Assembly: GCF_030553075.1 (NCBI RefSeq) | Contig: NZ_CP130701.1 | Location: 3,410,001 to 3,474,000, forward strand | DNA length: 64,000 nt | Direction of reading: 5' to 3' | From: Halomonas sp. I5-271120 | GTDB taxonomy: Bacteria; Pseudomonadota; Gammaproteobacteria; Pseudomonadales; Halomonadaceae | Shown: one piece after another, positions 6,217 to 16,247 of the stretch | Layout of the letters: each line of letters starts with the position of its first letter | Numbering within the stretch: position 1 is the stretch's first letter | The notes under the pieces: generated by a model | Databases searched by the model: none | What the model saw: only the letters and a program-made list of their open reading frames with translations | Told to the model about the DNA's origin: nothing | Position numbers and translations under genes: made by a program

Positions 6217-8412
6217 ATGACCGAACCAACGCAAAGCACTATCTCGTCGACGCTGACACTGCAGGTGGAAGGCATGGACTGCGGCGGCTGCGAGCGCAAG
6301 GTAGAGGCCGCTCTGGGCCGCCTGGAGGGCATCGGGGAGGTGTCGGCCAGTTCGGTCACCGGATCGGTGAGGATTCACCCTCAACAGGATACGACGCCTT
6401 CTCATGAGGCGATCGAGCGGATCCTTAACGAGCTCGGCTACCAGCTTGCCACCGATGATGAGGGAGATGAGGCGGATGCCGCTCCGGCCTCTTGGTGGCA
6501 GACCGCCAAGGGACGCTTGGTGCTCGTCACGGGGGGGCTGCTGGCTCTGGCCTTCGTTCTCCGCCTGGTCTGGCCTAGCCTAGGCAACTGGCCCTTCGTT
6601 GCGGCCACCCTGGTGGGGTTGGTGCCCATTGCACAAGGCGCCTGGGGTGCGCTGAAGATGCGCAACCCCTTCACCATCGAGATGCTGATGAGCATCGCCG
6701 CCTTGGGGGCCCTGGCCATCAATGCCGCCGCCGAAGCGGCAGTGGTGGTCTTCCTGTTCGCCGTAGGCGAGTTGCTGGAGGGGGTGGCCGCGTCGAGGGC
6801 GCGACGCAGCATCTCGGCCCTGGCGGACCTGACGCCGTCCACGGCGAGGCTGATGGAGGATGGGGATACCCGTGAGGTTTCGGCCGCCTCGCTCACGCCT
6901 GGGCAGCGAGTCCTGGTGCGACCGGGCGACCGCGTGCCCTGCGATGGACGTATTCTGACCGGCGAATCCGACCTGGATGAGTCACCGATCAACGGGGAGT
7001 CGGTGCCCCGCACGCGGGCGCCGGGGGACGACGTCTTTGCCGGCACGGTCAACCTCGATGCCGCCCTGGAGGTGGAGGTAACCCGCGGCGCCGAGGACAA
7101 CACCATCGCACGGGTCATCCGCCTGGTGGAGGAGGCCCAGGCCGCCAAGGCGCCGGTGGCACGTTTCATCGACCGCTTCGCTCGCTACTACATGCCGGCG
7201 GTGGTGGGGCTCGCCCTGCTGATGGCGGTGGTGCCGCCGCTGGTCTCGACCATGGCCTGGTCGGAATCGATCTATCGCGCCCTGGCCCTGCTGTTGATCG
7301 CCTGTCCCTGTGCTCTGGTGATCTCAACCCCCGCGGCGATCGCTGCCGGCCTCTCGGCGGGCGCCCGGCGGGGCCTGCTGATCAAGGGCGGCGCGGTGCT
7401 CGAACAGCTGGGTAAGCTGCGGACGGTGGCGCTGGACAAGACCGGCACCCTCACCGCCGGCACCCCCAAGGTCACCGACGTGGAGGACTGGGCCACTGGC
7501 CAAGGCACGCAAGAGATCCTGAGGCTGGCGGCTGGGATGGAACGTGACTCCAGCCACCCCATAGCCACGGCCATCCTCGCCCACGCTGAGCAGTTGGGCC
7601 TTTCCCTTCCACTGGCGAGTGAGAGCCGCGCCCTGTCGGGCCGAGGGGTCGCCGGTCGGGTCGAGGGGCGTGAGTTGAGCCTGATCACCCCCCGCCACCT
7701 GGCAGAGCAGGCCGCTCTCGATCACGACCTGAGCGCTCGGATCGCCGAGCTGGAGGGGGCCGGCAAGAGTCTCGCCGTGCTGGTCGAAGGCGAGCATCCG
7801 CTGGGCCTGATCGCCGTGCGCGATGAGCCGCGTGACGATGCCCGGGAGGGGCTGACGGCGCTGTCGCGCCTGGGCGTGCAGGCAGTGATGCTCAGCGGTG
7901 ACAATGCGCGTACCGCCGCGGCCATCGGTGACAGCCTGGGCATCGAGGCACATGGCGAGCTGATGCCCGAGGACAAGGCCCAGCGCGTTCGTGACTGGCA
8001 GGCCGCCGGCCGAGGCCCCGTCGGCAAGGTGGGCGACGGCATCAACGATGCGCCGGCGCTGGCCGCGGCAGAAGTGGGCATCGCCATGGGCGGCGGCACG
8101 GATGTGGCACTGGAAACCGCGGATGCGGCGCTGCTCAAGAACCGCGTCGGCGGCATCGCCGAGCTGATCGCCCTGTCCCGAGCCACGCTGCGCAACGTCA
8201 AGACCAACGTCGCCCTGGCGCTGGGCCTGAAGGCCATTTTCCTGGTGACCACGGCGCTGGGCATCACCGGCATGTGGATCGCGGTGATGGCGGATACCGG
8301 CGCCACCGTGCTGGTGACCCTGAACGCCATGCGGTTGCTGGGTTATCGCTTCTCGCCAGGCAATGCCACGACTGGCTCGGCAAGCCCGCGCTACCAGGCA
8401 GCCACGTCATGA
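6217..8412 (+). CDS. cadA: Heavy-metal P1B-type ATPase (CadA/ZntA)
   Basis: A 731-residue metal-exporting ATPase. Near residue 19 is a heavy-metal-associated domain with GMDCGGC. The membrane domain carries the CPC motif (IACPCALVI), the phosphorylation motif DKTGTLTAG follows, then an HP dipeptide (SSHPIA) and the hinge GDGINDAPA. These define the P1B-2 Zn/Cd/Pb group. The start follows the MerR-type promoter directly. Its stop overlaps the lspA start (ATGA), so the ATPase heads an operon with lspA, lnt and an L,D-transpeptidase gene. Metals: Cd, Zn and Pb are likely; the sequence does not rank them. Confidence 0.92.
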   Translation: MTEPTQSTISSTLTLQVEGMDCGGCERKVEAALGRLEGIGEVSASSVTGSVRIHPQQDTTPSHEAIERILNELGYQLATDDEGDEADAAPASWWQTAKGRLVLVTGGLLALAFVLRLVWPSLGNWPFVAATLVGLVPIAQGAWGALKMRNPFTIEMLMSIAALGALAINAAAEAAVVVFLFAVGELLEGVAASRARRSISALADLTPSTARLMEDGDTREVSAASLTPGQRVLVRPGDRVPCDGRILTGESDLDESPINGESVPRTRAPGDDVFAGTVNLDAALEVEVTRGAEDNTIARVIRLVEEAQAAKAPVARFIDRFARYYMPAVVGLALLMAVVPPLVSTMAWSESIYRALALLLIACPCALVISTPAAIAAGLSAGARRGLLIKGGAVLEQLGKLRTVALDKTGTLTAGTPKVTDVEDWATGQGTQEILRLAAGMERDSSHPIATAILAHAEQLGLSLPLASESRALSGRGVAGRVEGRELSLITPRHLAEQAALDHDLSARIAELEGAGKSLAVLVEGEHPLGLIAVRDEPRDDAREGLTALSRLGVQAVMLSGDNARTAAAIGDSLGIEAHGELMPEDKAQRVRDWQAAGRGPVGKVGDGINDAPALAAAEVGIAMGGGTDVALETADAALLKNRVGGIAELIALSRATLRNVKTNVALALGLKAIFLVTTALGITGMWIAVMADTGATVLVTLNAMRLLGYRFSPGNATTGSASPRYQAATS

Positions 8413-8912
8413 GAACGAAACGGATAGAGATGGCGCCGCAGAGCCGCTACTGGTTGGCACTGGCCGTTATGGTCGGCCTGGCCGACCAGGTCATCAAGGG
8501 GCTGGTGCAGGCGCTGATGCCGTATGGCCAGACCATCCCGCTGACCCCATTCTTCAACTGGGGTCACTGGTGGAACACGGGGGCGGCCTTAAGCTTCCTC
8601 GCCGATTCAGGTGGCTGGCAGCGCTACCTCTTCCTGTGCTTTGCAGGGTTGGCGACTATCGTGCTGACGTTCCTGTTGTGCAGGCCCAGGCCCCGCCTGG
8701 AGGCGCTGGGGTACAGCTTGATGCTGGGTGGCGCGCTGGGTAATGGCATCGACCGCCTGGTGCGAGGGTATGTGGTGGACTACCTGGACATCTACTGGCG
8801 AGAGTGGCACTGGCCCGCCTTCAACCTGGCGGATATCGCCCTGTTCCTGGGTGTCATCGCCTTTGCGATTGCGGCCTTGCGTGAGCGTCCCTCCCCCAGA
8901 TTGTCTGAGTGA
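8409..8912 (+). CDS. lspA: Lipoprotein signal peptidase LspA (accessory copy)
   Basis: A 167-residue, four-helix inner-membrane aspartyl peptidase that removes signal peptides from prolipoproteins. The two catalytic Asp regions are clear: GNGIDRLVRGYVVDYLD and FNLADIAL. The conserved N-terminal Asp and NTGAA-type region (WWNTGAALSFL) is also present. ATG 8409 overlaps the cadA stop by four bases and leaves the usual short N-terminus. Cells need one housekeeping lspA; a copy locked into a metal-efflux operon resembles PbrC of lead-resistance operons. This copy is probably an extra one, which I infer but cannot confirm without the rest of the genome. Confidence 0.9.
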   Translation: MRTKRIEMAPQSRYWLALAVMVGLADQVIKGLVQALMPYGQTIPLTPFFNWGHWWNTGAALSFLADSGGWQRYLFLCFAGLATIVLTFLLCRPRPRLEALGYSLMLGGALGNGIDRLVRGYVVDYLDIYWREWHWPAFNLADIALFLGVIAFAIAALRERPSPRLSE

Positions 8913-8916
8913 CGGC

Positions 8917-10419
8917 ATGGATGCACAGAACCAGCCAGTCCGGGACATGACGCCTGTCGGACGGCTCTCTCCGGTCCTCGGCTGTTTGCTGGCCCTGACC
9001 GCCGGGGGGCTGACCACCCTCAGCGCCGCGCCCTTCACGCTGTGGTGGCTGGGCCCTGTGGCGGTGGCCCTGGTCTATGTCGGCATCCATGCCCTGACAC
9101 CCGCTCAAGCCGCCCTCCGTGGCTGGTGCTATGGCGTGGGCCTGTTCGGCTCCGGTGCCTCCTGGGTCTTCGTCGCAATCCACGGCTATGGGGATACGGG
9201 GGCGCTCCTGGCGCTCTTCCTCACCGGTCTGTTCGTGGCCAGCCTGGCGCTGTTCTATACCGTGCCCTTCTGGCTCTATCGCCGCGTCACGGGCCGACGC
9301 CTGGCCTTCCTCAGCTTCGCCGGCACCTGGGTTCTCAGCGAGTGGCTGCGCACCTGGCTGTTTACCGGGTTTCCCTGGCTGCTGCTGGGCACGTCCCAAG
9401 TGGACTCGCCGCTGGCGGCCTGGGCCCCGGTGGGCGGCGTCTATCTTCTGTCGCTGATCACCGCCCTGACCGGCACCCTGGGCGTGGAGCTGCTGCGCCG
9501 ACGCTGGTGGGCCCTTGCCCCTATCGCCGCCCTGTGGCTGGCCCCGTTAGCCTTGCCGGGTCAGTGGACCAGCCCGGCCGGCGAGCCGCTCAGCGTGGCG
9601 CTGTTGCAAGGCAACCTCGACCAGAGCATCAAGTGGAGTGCCCAAGGCCAGCGCGAGGCGGTCAACATCTACACGGCGTTGACCGGGGAGCAGCCCGACG
9701 GCATCGACCTGATGGTCTGGCCCGAGGTGGCGCTGCCAATGTTCGAGGAGGAGGCGCGGCCCATACTGGAGCGGGTGCAGTCCAACCTCGCCCCCGACAC
9801 CGCCCTGCTCACCGGCATCCTGCAGCGCGACGGCGGCGACTACTACAATAGCGTGATCGGCCTGGGTAACGCCGAGGGCCACTACCGCAAGGCGCGTCTG
9901 GTACCCTTCGGCGAGTACCTGCCGCTGGAGAGCCTGCTCGCCGGCACCATCGCCTTCTTCGACCTGCCCATGCCGACCATGACGCCCGGGCCCGAAGCTC
10001 AGGGGCCGATCCACGCCGCCGGAACCACCATCGGTAACGCCATCTGCTACGAGATCATCTATGCCGACCGGGTCGCCGAGCAGGCGCGCGCTGCCGAGCT
10101 ACTGCTGACGGTCTCCAACGACACCTGGTTCGGCCGCTCCATCGGCCCCCTGCAGCATTTGCAGATGGCCCGTCTGCGTGCGCTGGAGAATGGCCGATAC
10201 CTGATTCGCGCCACCAGCAACGGGATGACTGCCATCGTCGATCCTCAGGGCAGTGTCACAGCCCGCGCACCACAGTTCCAGGCGACGAGCCTTCGCGGCG
10301 AGGTGCGGCCCATGGTGGGAAACACGCCGTTCACCCGAACCGGTAGCTGGCCAATCTGGCTATTGGCCGCCTTACTGGTGCTGCATGGATGGCGACTTAA
10401 CACACGTCGGTCTGGATGA
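8917..10419 (+). CDS. lnt: Apolipoprotein N-acyltransferase Lnt (accessory copy)
   Basis: A 500-residue inner-membrane enzyme that adds the third acyl chain to lipoproteins. About six N-terminal membrane segments are followed by a nitrilase-type domain. The Glu-Lys-Cys triad is visible in WPEVALP (about residue 270), RKARLVPFGEYLP (about 330) and GNAICYEIIY (about 375). A final membrane segment lies at the C-terminus. ATG 8917 is four bases after lspA, which indicates co-transcription. Pairing lspA and lnt behind a metal-inducible promoter is unusual and suggests that maturation of some lipoprotein matters under metal stress. Confidence 0.9.
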   Translation: MDAQNQPVRDMTPVGRLSPVLGCLLALTAGGLTTLSAAPFTLWWLGPVAVALVYVGIHALTPAQAALRGWCYGVGLFGSGASWVFVAIHGYGDTGALLALFLTGLFVASLALFYTVPFWLYRRVTGRRLAFLSFAGTWVLSEWLRTWLFTGFPWLLLGTSQVDSPLAAWAPVGGVYLLSLITALTGTLGVELLRRRWWALAPIAALWLAPLALPGQWTSPAGEPLSVALLQGNLDQSIKWSAQGQREAVNIYTALTGEQPDGIDLMVWPEVALPMFEEEARPILERVQSNLAPDTALLTGILQRDGGDYYNSVIGLGNAEGHYRKARLVPFGEYLPLESLLAGTIAFFDLPMPTMTPGPEAQGPIHAAGTTIGNAICYEIIYADRVAEQARAAELLLTVSNDTWFGRSIGPLQHLQMARLRALENGRYLIRATSNGMTAIVDPQGSVTARAPQFQATSLRGEVRPMVGNTPFTRTGSWPIWLLAALLVLHGWRLNTRRSG

Positions 10420-10448
10420 TAATGGTCCAGTCAAAAAAGGAGAGAATT

Positions 10449-11510
10449 ATGGCGTTATCGAAACCTCACTCTGGTACAGCGAGAGAAGCTCCATTGTGGC
10501 AGCTCCGAAAACGCACAGTGGTGGGGGTGCTGGCCGGTTGGCTGGCACTCATCGGCGCTTCTCAGGCCGAAGAGGAGGGCGAATGGCCCCGCGGCCACTA
10601 TCCGCTGCCTGAGGAAGGCAATGTGATCGGCGACACCTACCGCATAACGGTGGATGATCGAGAGGATACCCTGCTCGATATCGCCAGGCGACACAACCTG
10701 GGGTACCGGGAGATCATGCGAGCCAATCCGGACACCAGCATCTGGATCCCCGGCGAGGGAACCGAGGTGACCATTCCCGGACGCTTCATCCTGCCCGATG
10801 TCGAGCGCAACGGGATCGTCATCAACATCGCCGAGCTGCGCCTTTATTACTATCCCGAGGTGGATGACGACGAGACGCCGCGTGTCGAGACCTATCCTAT
10901 TGGCATCGGTCGCGAGGGCTTCGGTACGCCCCTCGGTGTCACCAAGACCACCATGAACATCAAGAATCCCGCCTGGTATCCACCCGAGTCGGTTCAGCGT
11001 GAAGCCAGGGCACGCGGTGAAGAGGCGCCCAGCGTGGTGCCCCCAGGCCCGGACAATCCGCTGGGAGACCATGCCATTATCCTTGGATTCGATGGCTACT
11101 TGATCCATGGGACCAACCAACCGGATGGAATCGGCATGCGTGCCAGTCGTGGCTGTATTCGCATGTTCCCCGGGGACATCGAGTCGATCTTCGACCGCGT
11201 GCCCGCCGGCACCCAGGTCCGAATCGTCAACCAGTCCATCAAGATCGGCTGGTACGAGGGGCAACTGCTGGTTCAGGCATTCCCGCCTTTGGAGGGAGAA
11301 GGGCACAGCATGTCCACATTGGTAGAGACCATCACACGTCTCAACCAGCGCAACGCCGAGGGCTGGAGCTTCGATTATGAACAACTTCGCGGACTATTAG
11401 ATGACCCCAGCGGTCGCATGGTAGCCCTGAATCCCAAGCCGGAGCCGGATAGAACGCATGACACTGACTACCAGGGTATCTACGCAGAAATCGCGCTGGG
11501 CAGGCCATGA
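10449..11510 (+). CDS. L,D-transpeptidase (YkuD domain) with LysM-like N-terminus
   Basis: A 353-residue exported ErfK/YbiS/YcfS-type enzyme. The signal sequence (TVVGVLAGWLALIGASQA) is followed by a LysM-like segment (DTLLDIARRHNLGYREIMRANP) and the YkuD catalytic domain with HGTNQP and SRGCIRM (the nucleophile Cys). It should make 3-3 cross-links or tether lipoprotein to peptidoglycan. ATG 10449 has AAGGAGAGAATT directly upstream and is preferred to 10416. It is the last gene of the cadA operon, 29 bases after lnt. If it is a Braun-type enzyme, it makes sense next to lipoprotein-maturation genes. Confidence 0.88.
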   Translation: MALSKPHSGTAREAPLWQLRKRTVVGVLAGWLALIGASQAEEEGEWPRGHYPLPEEGNVIGDTYRITVDDREDTLLDIARRHNLGYREIMRANPDTSIWIPGEGTEVTIPGRFILPDVERNGIVINIAELRLYYYPEVDDDETPRVETYPIGIGREGFGTPLGVTKTTMNIKNPAWYPPESVQREARARGEEAPSVVPPGPDNPLGDHAIILGFDGYLIHGTNQPDGIGMRASRGCIRMFPGDIESIFDRVPAGTQVRIVNQSIKIGWYEGQLLVQAFPPLEGEGHSMSTLVETITRLNQRNAEGWSFDYEQLRGLLDDPSGRMVALNPKPEPDRTHDTDYQGIYAEIALGRP

Positions 11511-11710
11511 TGACGACGACACGGCGAGTCCTGTCAGTCTCGTGACGCTGACTTCAGGCGTGGATGATACAGGATCTATCGTCCTCTGCAGGGCCACTTT
11601 GCCTATGGTCATGTCACTCATGTCGGCACCTGCGAAGTCTCCGAAAAGAGTTTACTGGCCTTACCATGGTACGGTGGTAAAGGACGCAGACGTGTAGGCA
11701 ACGCTATCGT

Positions 11711-13109
<1,399 letters not shown>

Positions 13110-13117
<8 letters not shown>

Positions 13118-13365
13118 GAGGGGAATTCCTTGAATAGGTAGAGGCGTTGTTACAGCAGGCGTCGTATTGCTTCTTGCGCCATAGCGCATAGAGGGTCAGG
13201 CCGATGAAGAAGGCCAGGGCAGGAAGCAGTACCACGTCCAGGTAGCTGGTCAGTGCCGCCAGGCCAACGGTGCAGCAGGATCACCAGGATGGGCGTGAAG
13301 CAGCACAGCGCCAGCAGGACGGTGCCAATCACGCTTGCGCGCAGCAGGGGCTTGGGGTTCTTCAT
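13110..13365 (-). pseudogene. merF: merF mercury transporter, frameshifted
   Basis: The gene starts at ATG 13365, two bases after the merP stop, with MKNPKPLLRASVIGTVLLAL followed by CCFTPILVILL, the first helix and Hg-binding Cys pair of MerF. Near 13268-13274 the frame breaks. In the neighbouring frame the rest continues as VGLAALTSYLDVVLLPALAFF and then an ACC pair (QYDACCNN), with a restored stop at 13110 overlapping the merA start. One extra base or two missing bases explain it. In the first frame translation ends at 13150. Inactive unless the frameshift is a sequencing error. Confidence 0.8.
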
Positions 13366-13367
13366 GG

Positions 13368-13664
13368 TCACTCCCGATCCGCTTCCGAGGGTGTCGGGGA
13401 TGAGGGGGAGCCGGCGTTGGTGGTGGCTTCGGTCAATGCTTCGACGTGCGTTCGTGAATCGTCGAAGGTGACCACCGCCTCACGATCCGGGTAGCTCACA
13501 TCGACGTGCGAGACACCGTCCACTTTGTTGAGGGCGGCCTTGACGGTGATCGGGCAGGCGGCGCAGGTCATGCCCGGCACCGACAACGTCACGGTCTGCG
13601 GGGCGGCCCAAGCCGACGTGGCGAGCGTCGCGGAAAGCGCAATGCAGGCAGCGAGTCGTTTCAT
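13368..13664 (-). CDS. merP: Periplasmic mercury-binding protein MerP
   Basis: A 98-residue protein with a signal peptide (LAACIALSATLATSAWAAP) and one HMA domain with the Hg-binding motif GMTCAACPITVKAAL. It would hand Hg(II) from the periplasm to MerT or MerF. It is intact apart from a short Ser/Pro-rich C-terminal end. Upstream is the cut-off merT, downstream the broken merF and merA, so MerP is the only complete protein left in this mer operon and is unlikely to have a working pathway. No merR is visible. Confidence 0.88.
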   Translation of the reverse strand: MKRLAACIALSATLATSAWAAPQTVTLSVPGMTCAACPITVKAALNKVDGVSHVDVSYPDREAVVTFDDSRTHVEALTEATTNAGSPSSPTPSEADRE

Positions 13665-13676
13665 GGCGATCTCCTC

Positions 13677-13808
13677 TTAGTAGAACAGGGGCAGGAGGTA
13701 AGGAAACAGCAGCGCGATCAGCACCAAGGCAGCGACGATCCAGAAGATGGCTTTATACGTCGTGCGAACCTTTGGCATCGCGCAGGTTTCGCCTGGCTTA
13801 CAAGCGGT
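13677..13808 (-). pseudogene. merT: merT mercury transporter, 3' remnant
   Basis: Immediately before merP the minus strand reads TTACKPGETCAMPKVRTTY, then a hydrophobic helix IFWIVAALVLIALLFPYLL and the stop after FFY-like LFY at 13677. That is the last third of MerT, including its second Cys pair and third helix. Upstream similarity stops where the RNase H gene ends: the merT codons for Cys-Lys overlap that gene's stop codon. The first two helices, the start and the operator region are missing, so this is a deletion or insertion junction. Confidence 0.75.
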
Positions 13809-14440
13809 GGTAGGCCTGTTGGTCGGCCCCGTACATTGCCATCCTGTCGGCTAGTTCGTTGCCTTCAACTCCTGCGTCCCCTTTGACGTGGGCGATGGTC
13901 AGCGACGATTTGAGGCTTTCGTACAGCGCATGCGTGGGCTGGATGATCTCCGGGTTCTTTATCGCCTCTCCATTGACTTTCTTCCAGCCGCGCTTCCGCC
14001 ATTCGCCGGCCCACTTCGTGATGGCGTTGGTGGTGTACATGGAGTCGCAGTGGATCCGCACGGACGATCCCTGCGCAATTTCCTCCTTGGCCATATGTAG
14101 AGCTTGGAAAAAGGCGTTTAACTCGGCTGTATTGTTGGTCCCCTTGGGGTTGTAGAGGCCATACCAGAGCTGGTCGAGGGTGCCCTTGCGGTAGATGGCC
14201 ATGCCCGAGCCGGCATCACCAAGATTGGGGTCACAAGCACCATCGCAGTAGATTTCCGTGTCGAAGGTCTCTCCCGGGTGAGTATGATCGTCCTTTTTTG
14301 ACGCCTTATTCCGCCGAGATGTGCGGCCCGAAGGGGCCGAGGCCACGCTGCCAGATGTCGTCGCCTTCTTGTGTGGTGAAGATCCCGGTCTGCCGGCCGA
14401 CCCAAACGACATAGAATTTGGGGGCTTTCTTTGCTGTCAT
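13798..14440 (-). pseudogene. Viroplasmin-RNase HI protein, split by a frameshift
   Basis: From ATG 14440 the first frame gives MTAKKAPKFYVVWVGRQTGI, the Cauli_VI/viroplasmin motif found at the N-terminus of many RNase H proteins, then stops at 14306. The RNase HI domain follows in another frame (open from 14412 to 13798). All four catalytic acids are present: YCDGACDPN, NTAELNAF, HCDSMY and GNELAD. The linker between them is not recognisable in any frame, so one indel alone may not repair it. The catalytic half could still be made from an internal ATG at 14412 or a GTG. Its last codons overlap the merT remnant. Confidence 0.6.
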
Positions 14441-14708
14441 GCGGCGCTCCGTGGCGGTGATGTTCTGATGCAGGAATAGAAGAGCCCGCCCCTTACAAGC
14501 CGGGCTCGGTCAGTCAACATAGTTTCCTAAAGCTCTCTGGGCGATTCGAAGTGTCTTGAATGCAGCTCGTCAGCGTAGCGCTCGATGAAGTGTGCTACCT
14601 GTTGTAACGCTTTGATAACAAGAAATACTGCTGTAGGGCCTGCAGGCTGCCTTGCCACAGCAAAACATGCGCCATGCCCGAGTGTTCAGTACTTCAAGAG
14701 TGTCCTTA
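14441..14708. other. Non-coding stretch between RNase H gene and integrase
   Basis: I see no convincing gene here. It contains one inverted repeat, GAGCCCG at 14482-14488 with CGGGCTC at 14501-14507 (loop of 12), without a T-run. Base composition is slightly more AT-rich than its surroundings. Confidence 0.4.
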
Positions 14709-15908
14709 CTAGCTCTGCGGTAGGATGAAATCGGCCCAATTCTGCATCATGGCCCGTCGCTTATTGAAGAGGTCTCCACGGCGATAGGCCGCTTCCACCT
14801 TGTTCTCGATGGTGTGGGCCAGCGCCATTTCTGCGACGTCACGAGGATAACTGGTGACTTCGCCGGTCCAATCGCGAAAGCTCGAGCGGAAGCCGTGGGG
14901 CACGTAGTCGCCCCGTTCGCCACCCTGACCATAGCCGATGCCTCGCATCAGCTGCAGCATGGCCATATTGGAGAGAGGGCGTCCGTAGCGCGCTCCGGGG
15001 AAGACATAGGAGTTGCCCTTCACTCGCGGTAGCTGGGCCAGCAGCTCCACCGCTTGCCGTGACAGCGGCACACGGTGTTCGCGGCGTGCCTTCATTCTGT
15101 CGGCTGGGATCGTCCAGGTTTGATTGTTGAGGTCGAGCTCCAGCCAATCAGCGCGCAGGACCTCTGAAGTGCGCGTAGCTGTCAGGATCAGGAACTGCAG
15201 GGCCCTGGAGGAAACGCTGGTATAGCCCTGAAGCTCGGCCATGAAGGCGGCAACATCATCATAGGGCATAGCCGGATGGTGGCTTACCTGCTTGACCCTA
15301 GATGGTTTGGCCAGCAGCTTGTCGAGGTGCCCACGCCAGCGGGCCGGGTTCACAGGATCTCGGTAGTTGTGCGCCGCGGCGTAGTCGAGGACGTTCTCAA
15401 TCCGGCCTTGCACGCGCTTGGCCGTTTCGGTCTTGCTGGTCCAGGTCGGTGACAGGATTTTCAGGACGTCTTGGGTGGTGACCTCATCGACAGGCTTGTT
15501 TCCGATGACCGGTCGAGCGTAGGCCTTCAACGTGCTGACCCATTGCCGCGCGTGCTTGGCGTTCCGCCAGCTGCGGCGGTGGGACATGATGTAGCGGGCG
15601 GCACAGCTGGTGAAGGTGGGCGTGGCCTCGTCTACTTGCTCTTCTTCTACCTTGGCCTCAAGGGGATCAAGGCCTTCCTTGATGAGGCTACGGTTCTTGC
15701 CGGCACGAGCTCGCGCTTCAGCAAGGCTGACGTCCGAATAGCTACCAAGGCCCATGTCGCGAAGTTTGCCATTGCGCCGGAACCGATAGATCCAGCTTGC
15801 TCCCCCTTTCTTGCCGATCTTGAGGTACAGGCCCTCACCATCGTTGGTCAACCCGGGCTTGGCCTCCCTGACCAGTTTCTGCACTCCACGTGTGGTGAGC
15901 TTGCCCAT
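14709..15908 (-). CDS. P4-type tyrosine recombinase (island integrase)
   Basis: A 399-residue phage-P4/CP4-57-type integrase. The N-terminal DUF4102 arm-binding domain (TNDGEGLYLKIGKKGGASW) is followed by a SAM-like core-binding domain and the catalytic domain. The active-site residues are visible: Arg in TATRTSEVLR, HGFRSSFRDW, His in ALAHTIENK and the nucleophile Tyr in VEAAYRRGD. The ATG follows GAGGAGGCGGCC. Such integrases usually act on tRNA-gene 3' ends; a candidate tRNA tail and terminator lie just behind its start. It is therefore the likely integrase of the metal island to its left. Confidence 0.92.
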   Translation of the reverse strand: MGKLTTRGVQKLVREAKPGLTNDGEGLYLKIGKKGGASWIYRFRRNGKLRDMGLGSYSDVSLAEARARAGKNRSLIKEGLDPLEAKVEEEQVDEATPTFTSCAARYIMSHRRSWRNAKHARQWVSTLKAYARPVIGNKPVDEVTTQDVLKILSPTWTSKTETAKRVQGRIENVLDYAAAHNYRDPVNPARWRGHLDKLLAKPSRVKQVSHHPAMPYDDVAAFMAELQGYTSVSSRALQFLILTATRTSEVLRADWLELDLNNQTWTIPADRMKARREHRVPLSRQAVELLAQLPRVKGNSYVFPGARYGRPLSNMAMLQLMRGIGYGQGGERGDYVPHGFRSSFRDWTGEVTSYPRDVAEMALAHTIENKVEAAYRRGDLFNKRRAMMQNWADFILPQS

Positions 15909-15940
15909 GGCCGCCTCCTCGTTGTCGAAGGATTAGCGTA

Positions 15941-15976
15941 CCATACCCTAGCCCATACTCCGGCCCATACTTTGAC
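15941..15976. repeat. Three 12-bp direct repeats upstream of integrase
   Basis: CCATAC recurs at 15941, 15953 and 15965, an exact 12-base period (CCATACCCTAGC, CCATACTCCGGC, CCATACTTTGAC). The array lies 33-68 bases upstream of the integrase ATG, where arm-type binding sites for the integrase or its excisionase are expected. Function is inferred from position and periodicity. Confidence 0.5.
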
Positions 15977-16082
15977 TCTGGAAATGTCGGTACGGCTTTG
16001 GATCTTGCTGGACAGAGATTAAAAAAAATAAAGCTAAAACAATGAGTAATTATATTTTATTGGATGTTTCTGAAGCCTAATC

Positions 16083-16106
16083 AAGCGGACTGTCCCTCCG
16101 CCACCG
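16083..16106 (+). other. Possible attachment site: tRNA 3'-end remnant
   Basis: The stretch ends in TCCCTCCGCCACC directly before a rho-independent terminator. It resembles the acceptor end (CTCCGCCA) of a serine-type tRNA followed by its own terminator, as expected at the distal att site of an island integrated into a tRNA 3' end. No tRNA body is visible upstream, where the DNA is AT-rich. Without the other att copy this is only suggestive. Confidence 0.3.
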
Positions 16107-16119
16107 CATCAAGCAAATC

Positions 16120-16142
16120 AGCCACCTACGGGTGGCTTTTTT
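16120..16142 (+). terminator. Rho-independent terminator
   Basis: AGCCACC (16120-16126), loop TACG, GGTGGCT (16131-16137), then six T. A clean plus-strand terminator with no gene in front of it in this window, which supports the idea that its original gene, perhaps a tRNA, was split off by integration. Confidence 0.8.
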
Positions 16143-16247
16143 GTATCTATACGTTAGAAAAGCCCGATATGGGCCGATCTGTATAACGATCGGGAACATA
16201 TTAGGTTATGCAGGAACCTTTGAACCGGTGTAGGAGGTAGGCCAAAG

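Noticed and set aside
13506..13886. Plus-strand frame across merP and merT
   Set aside because: Antisense to recognisable mer genes, no family resemblance.
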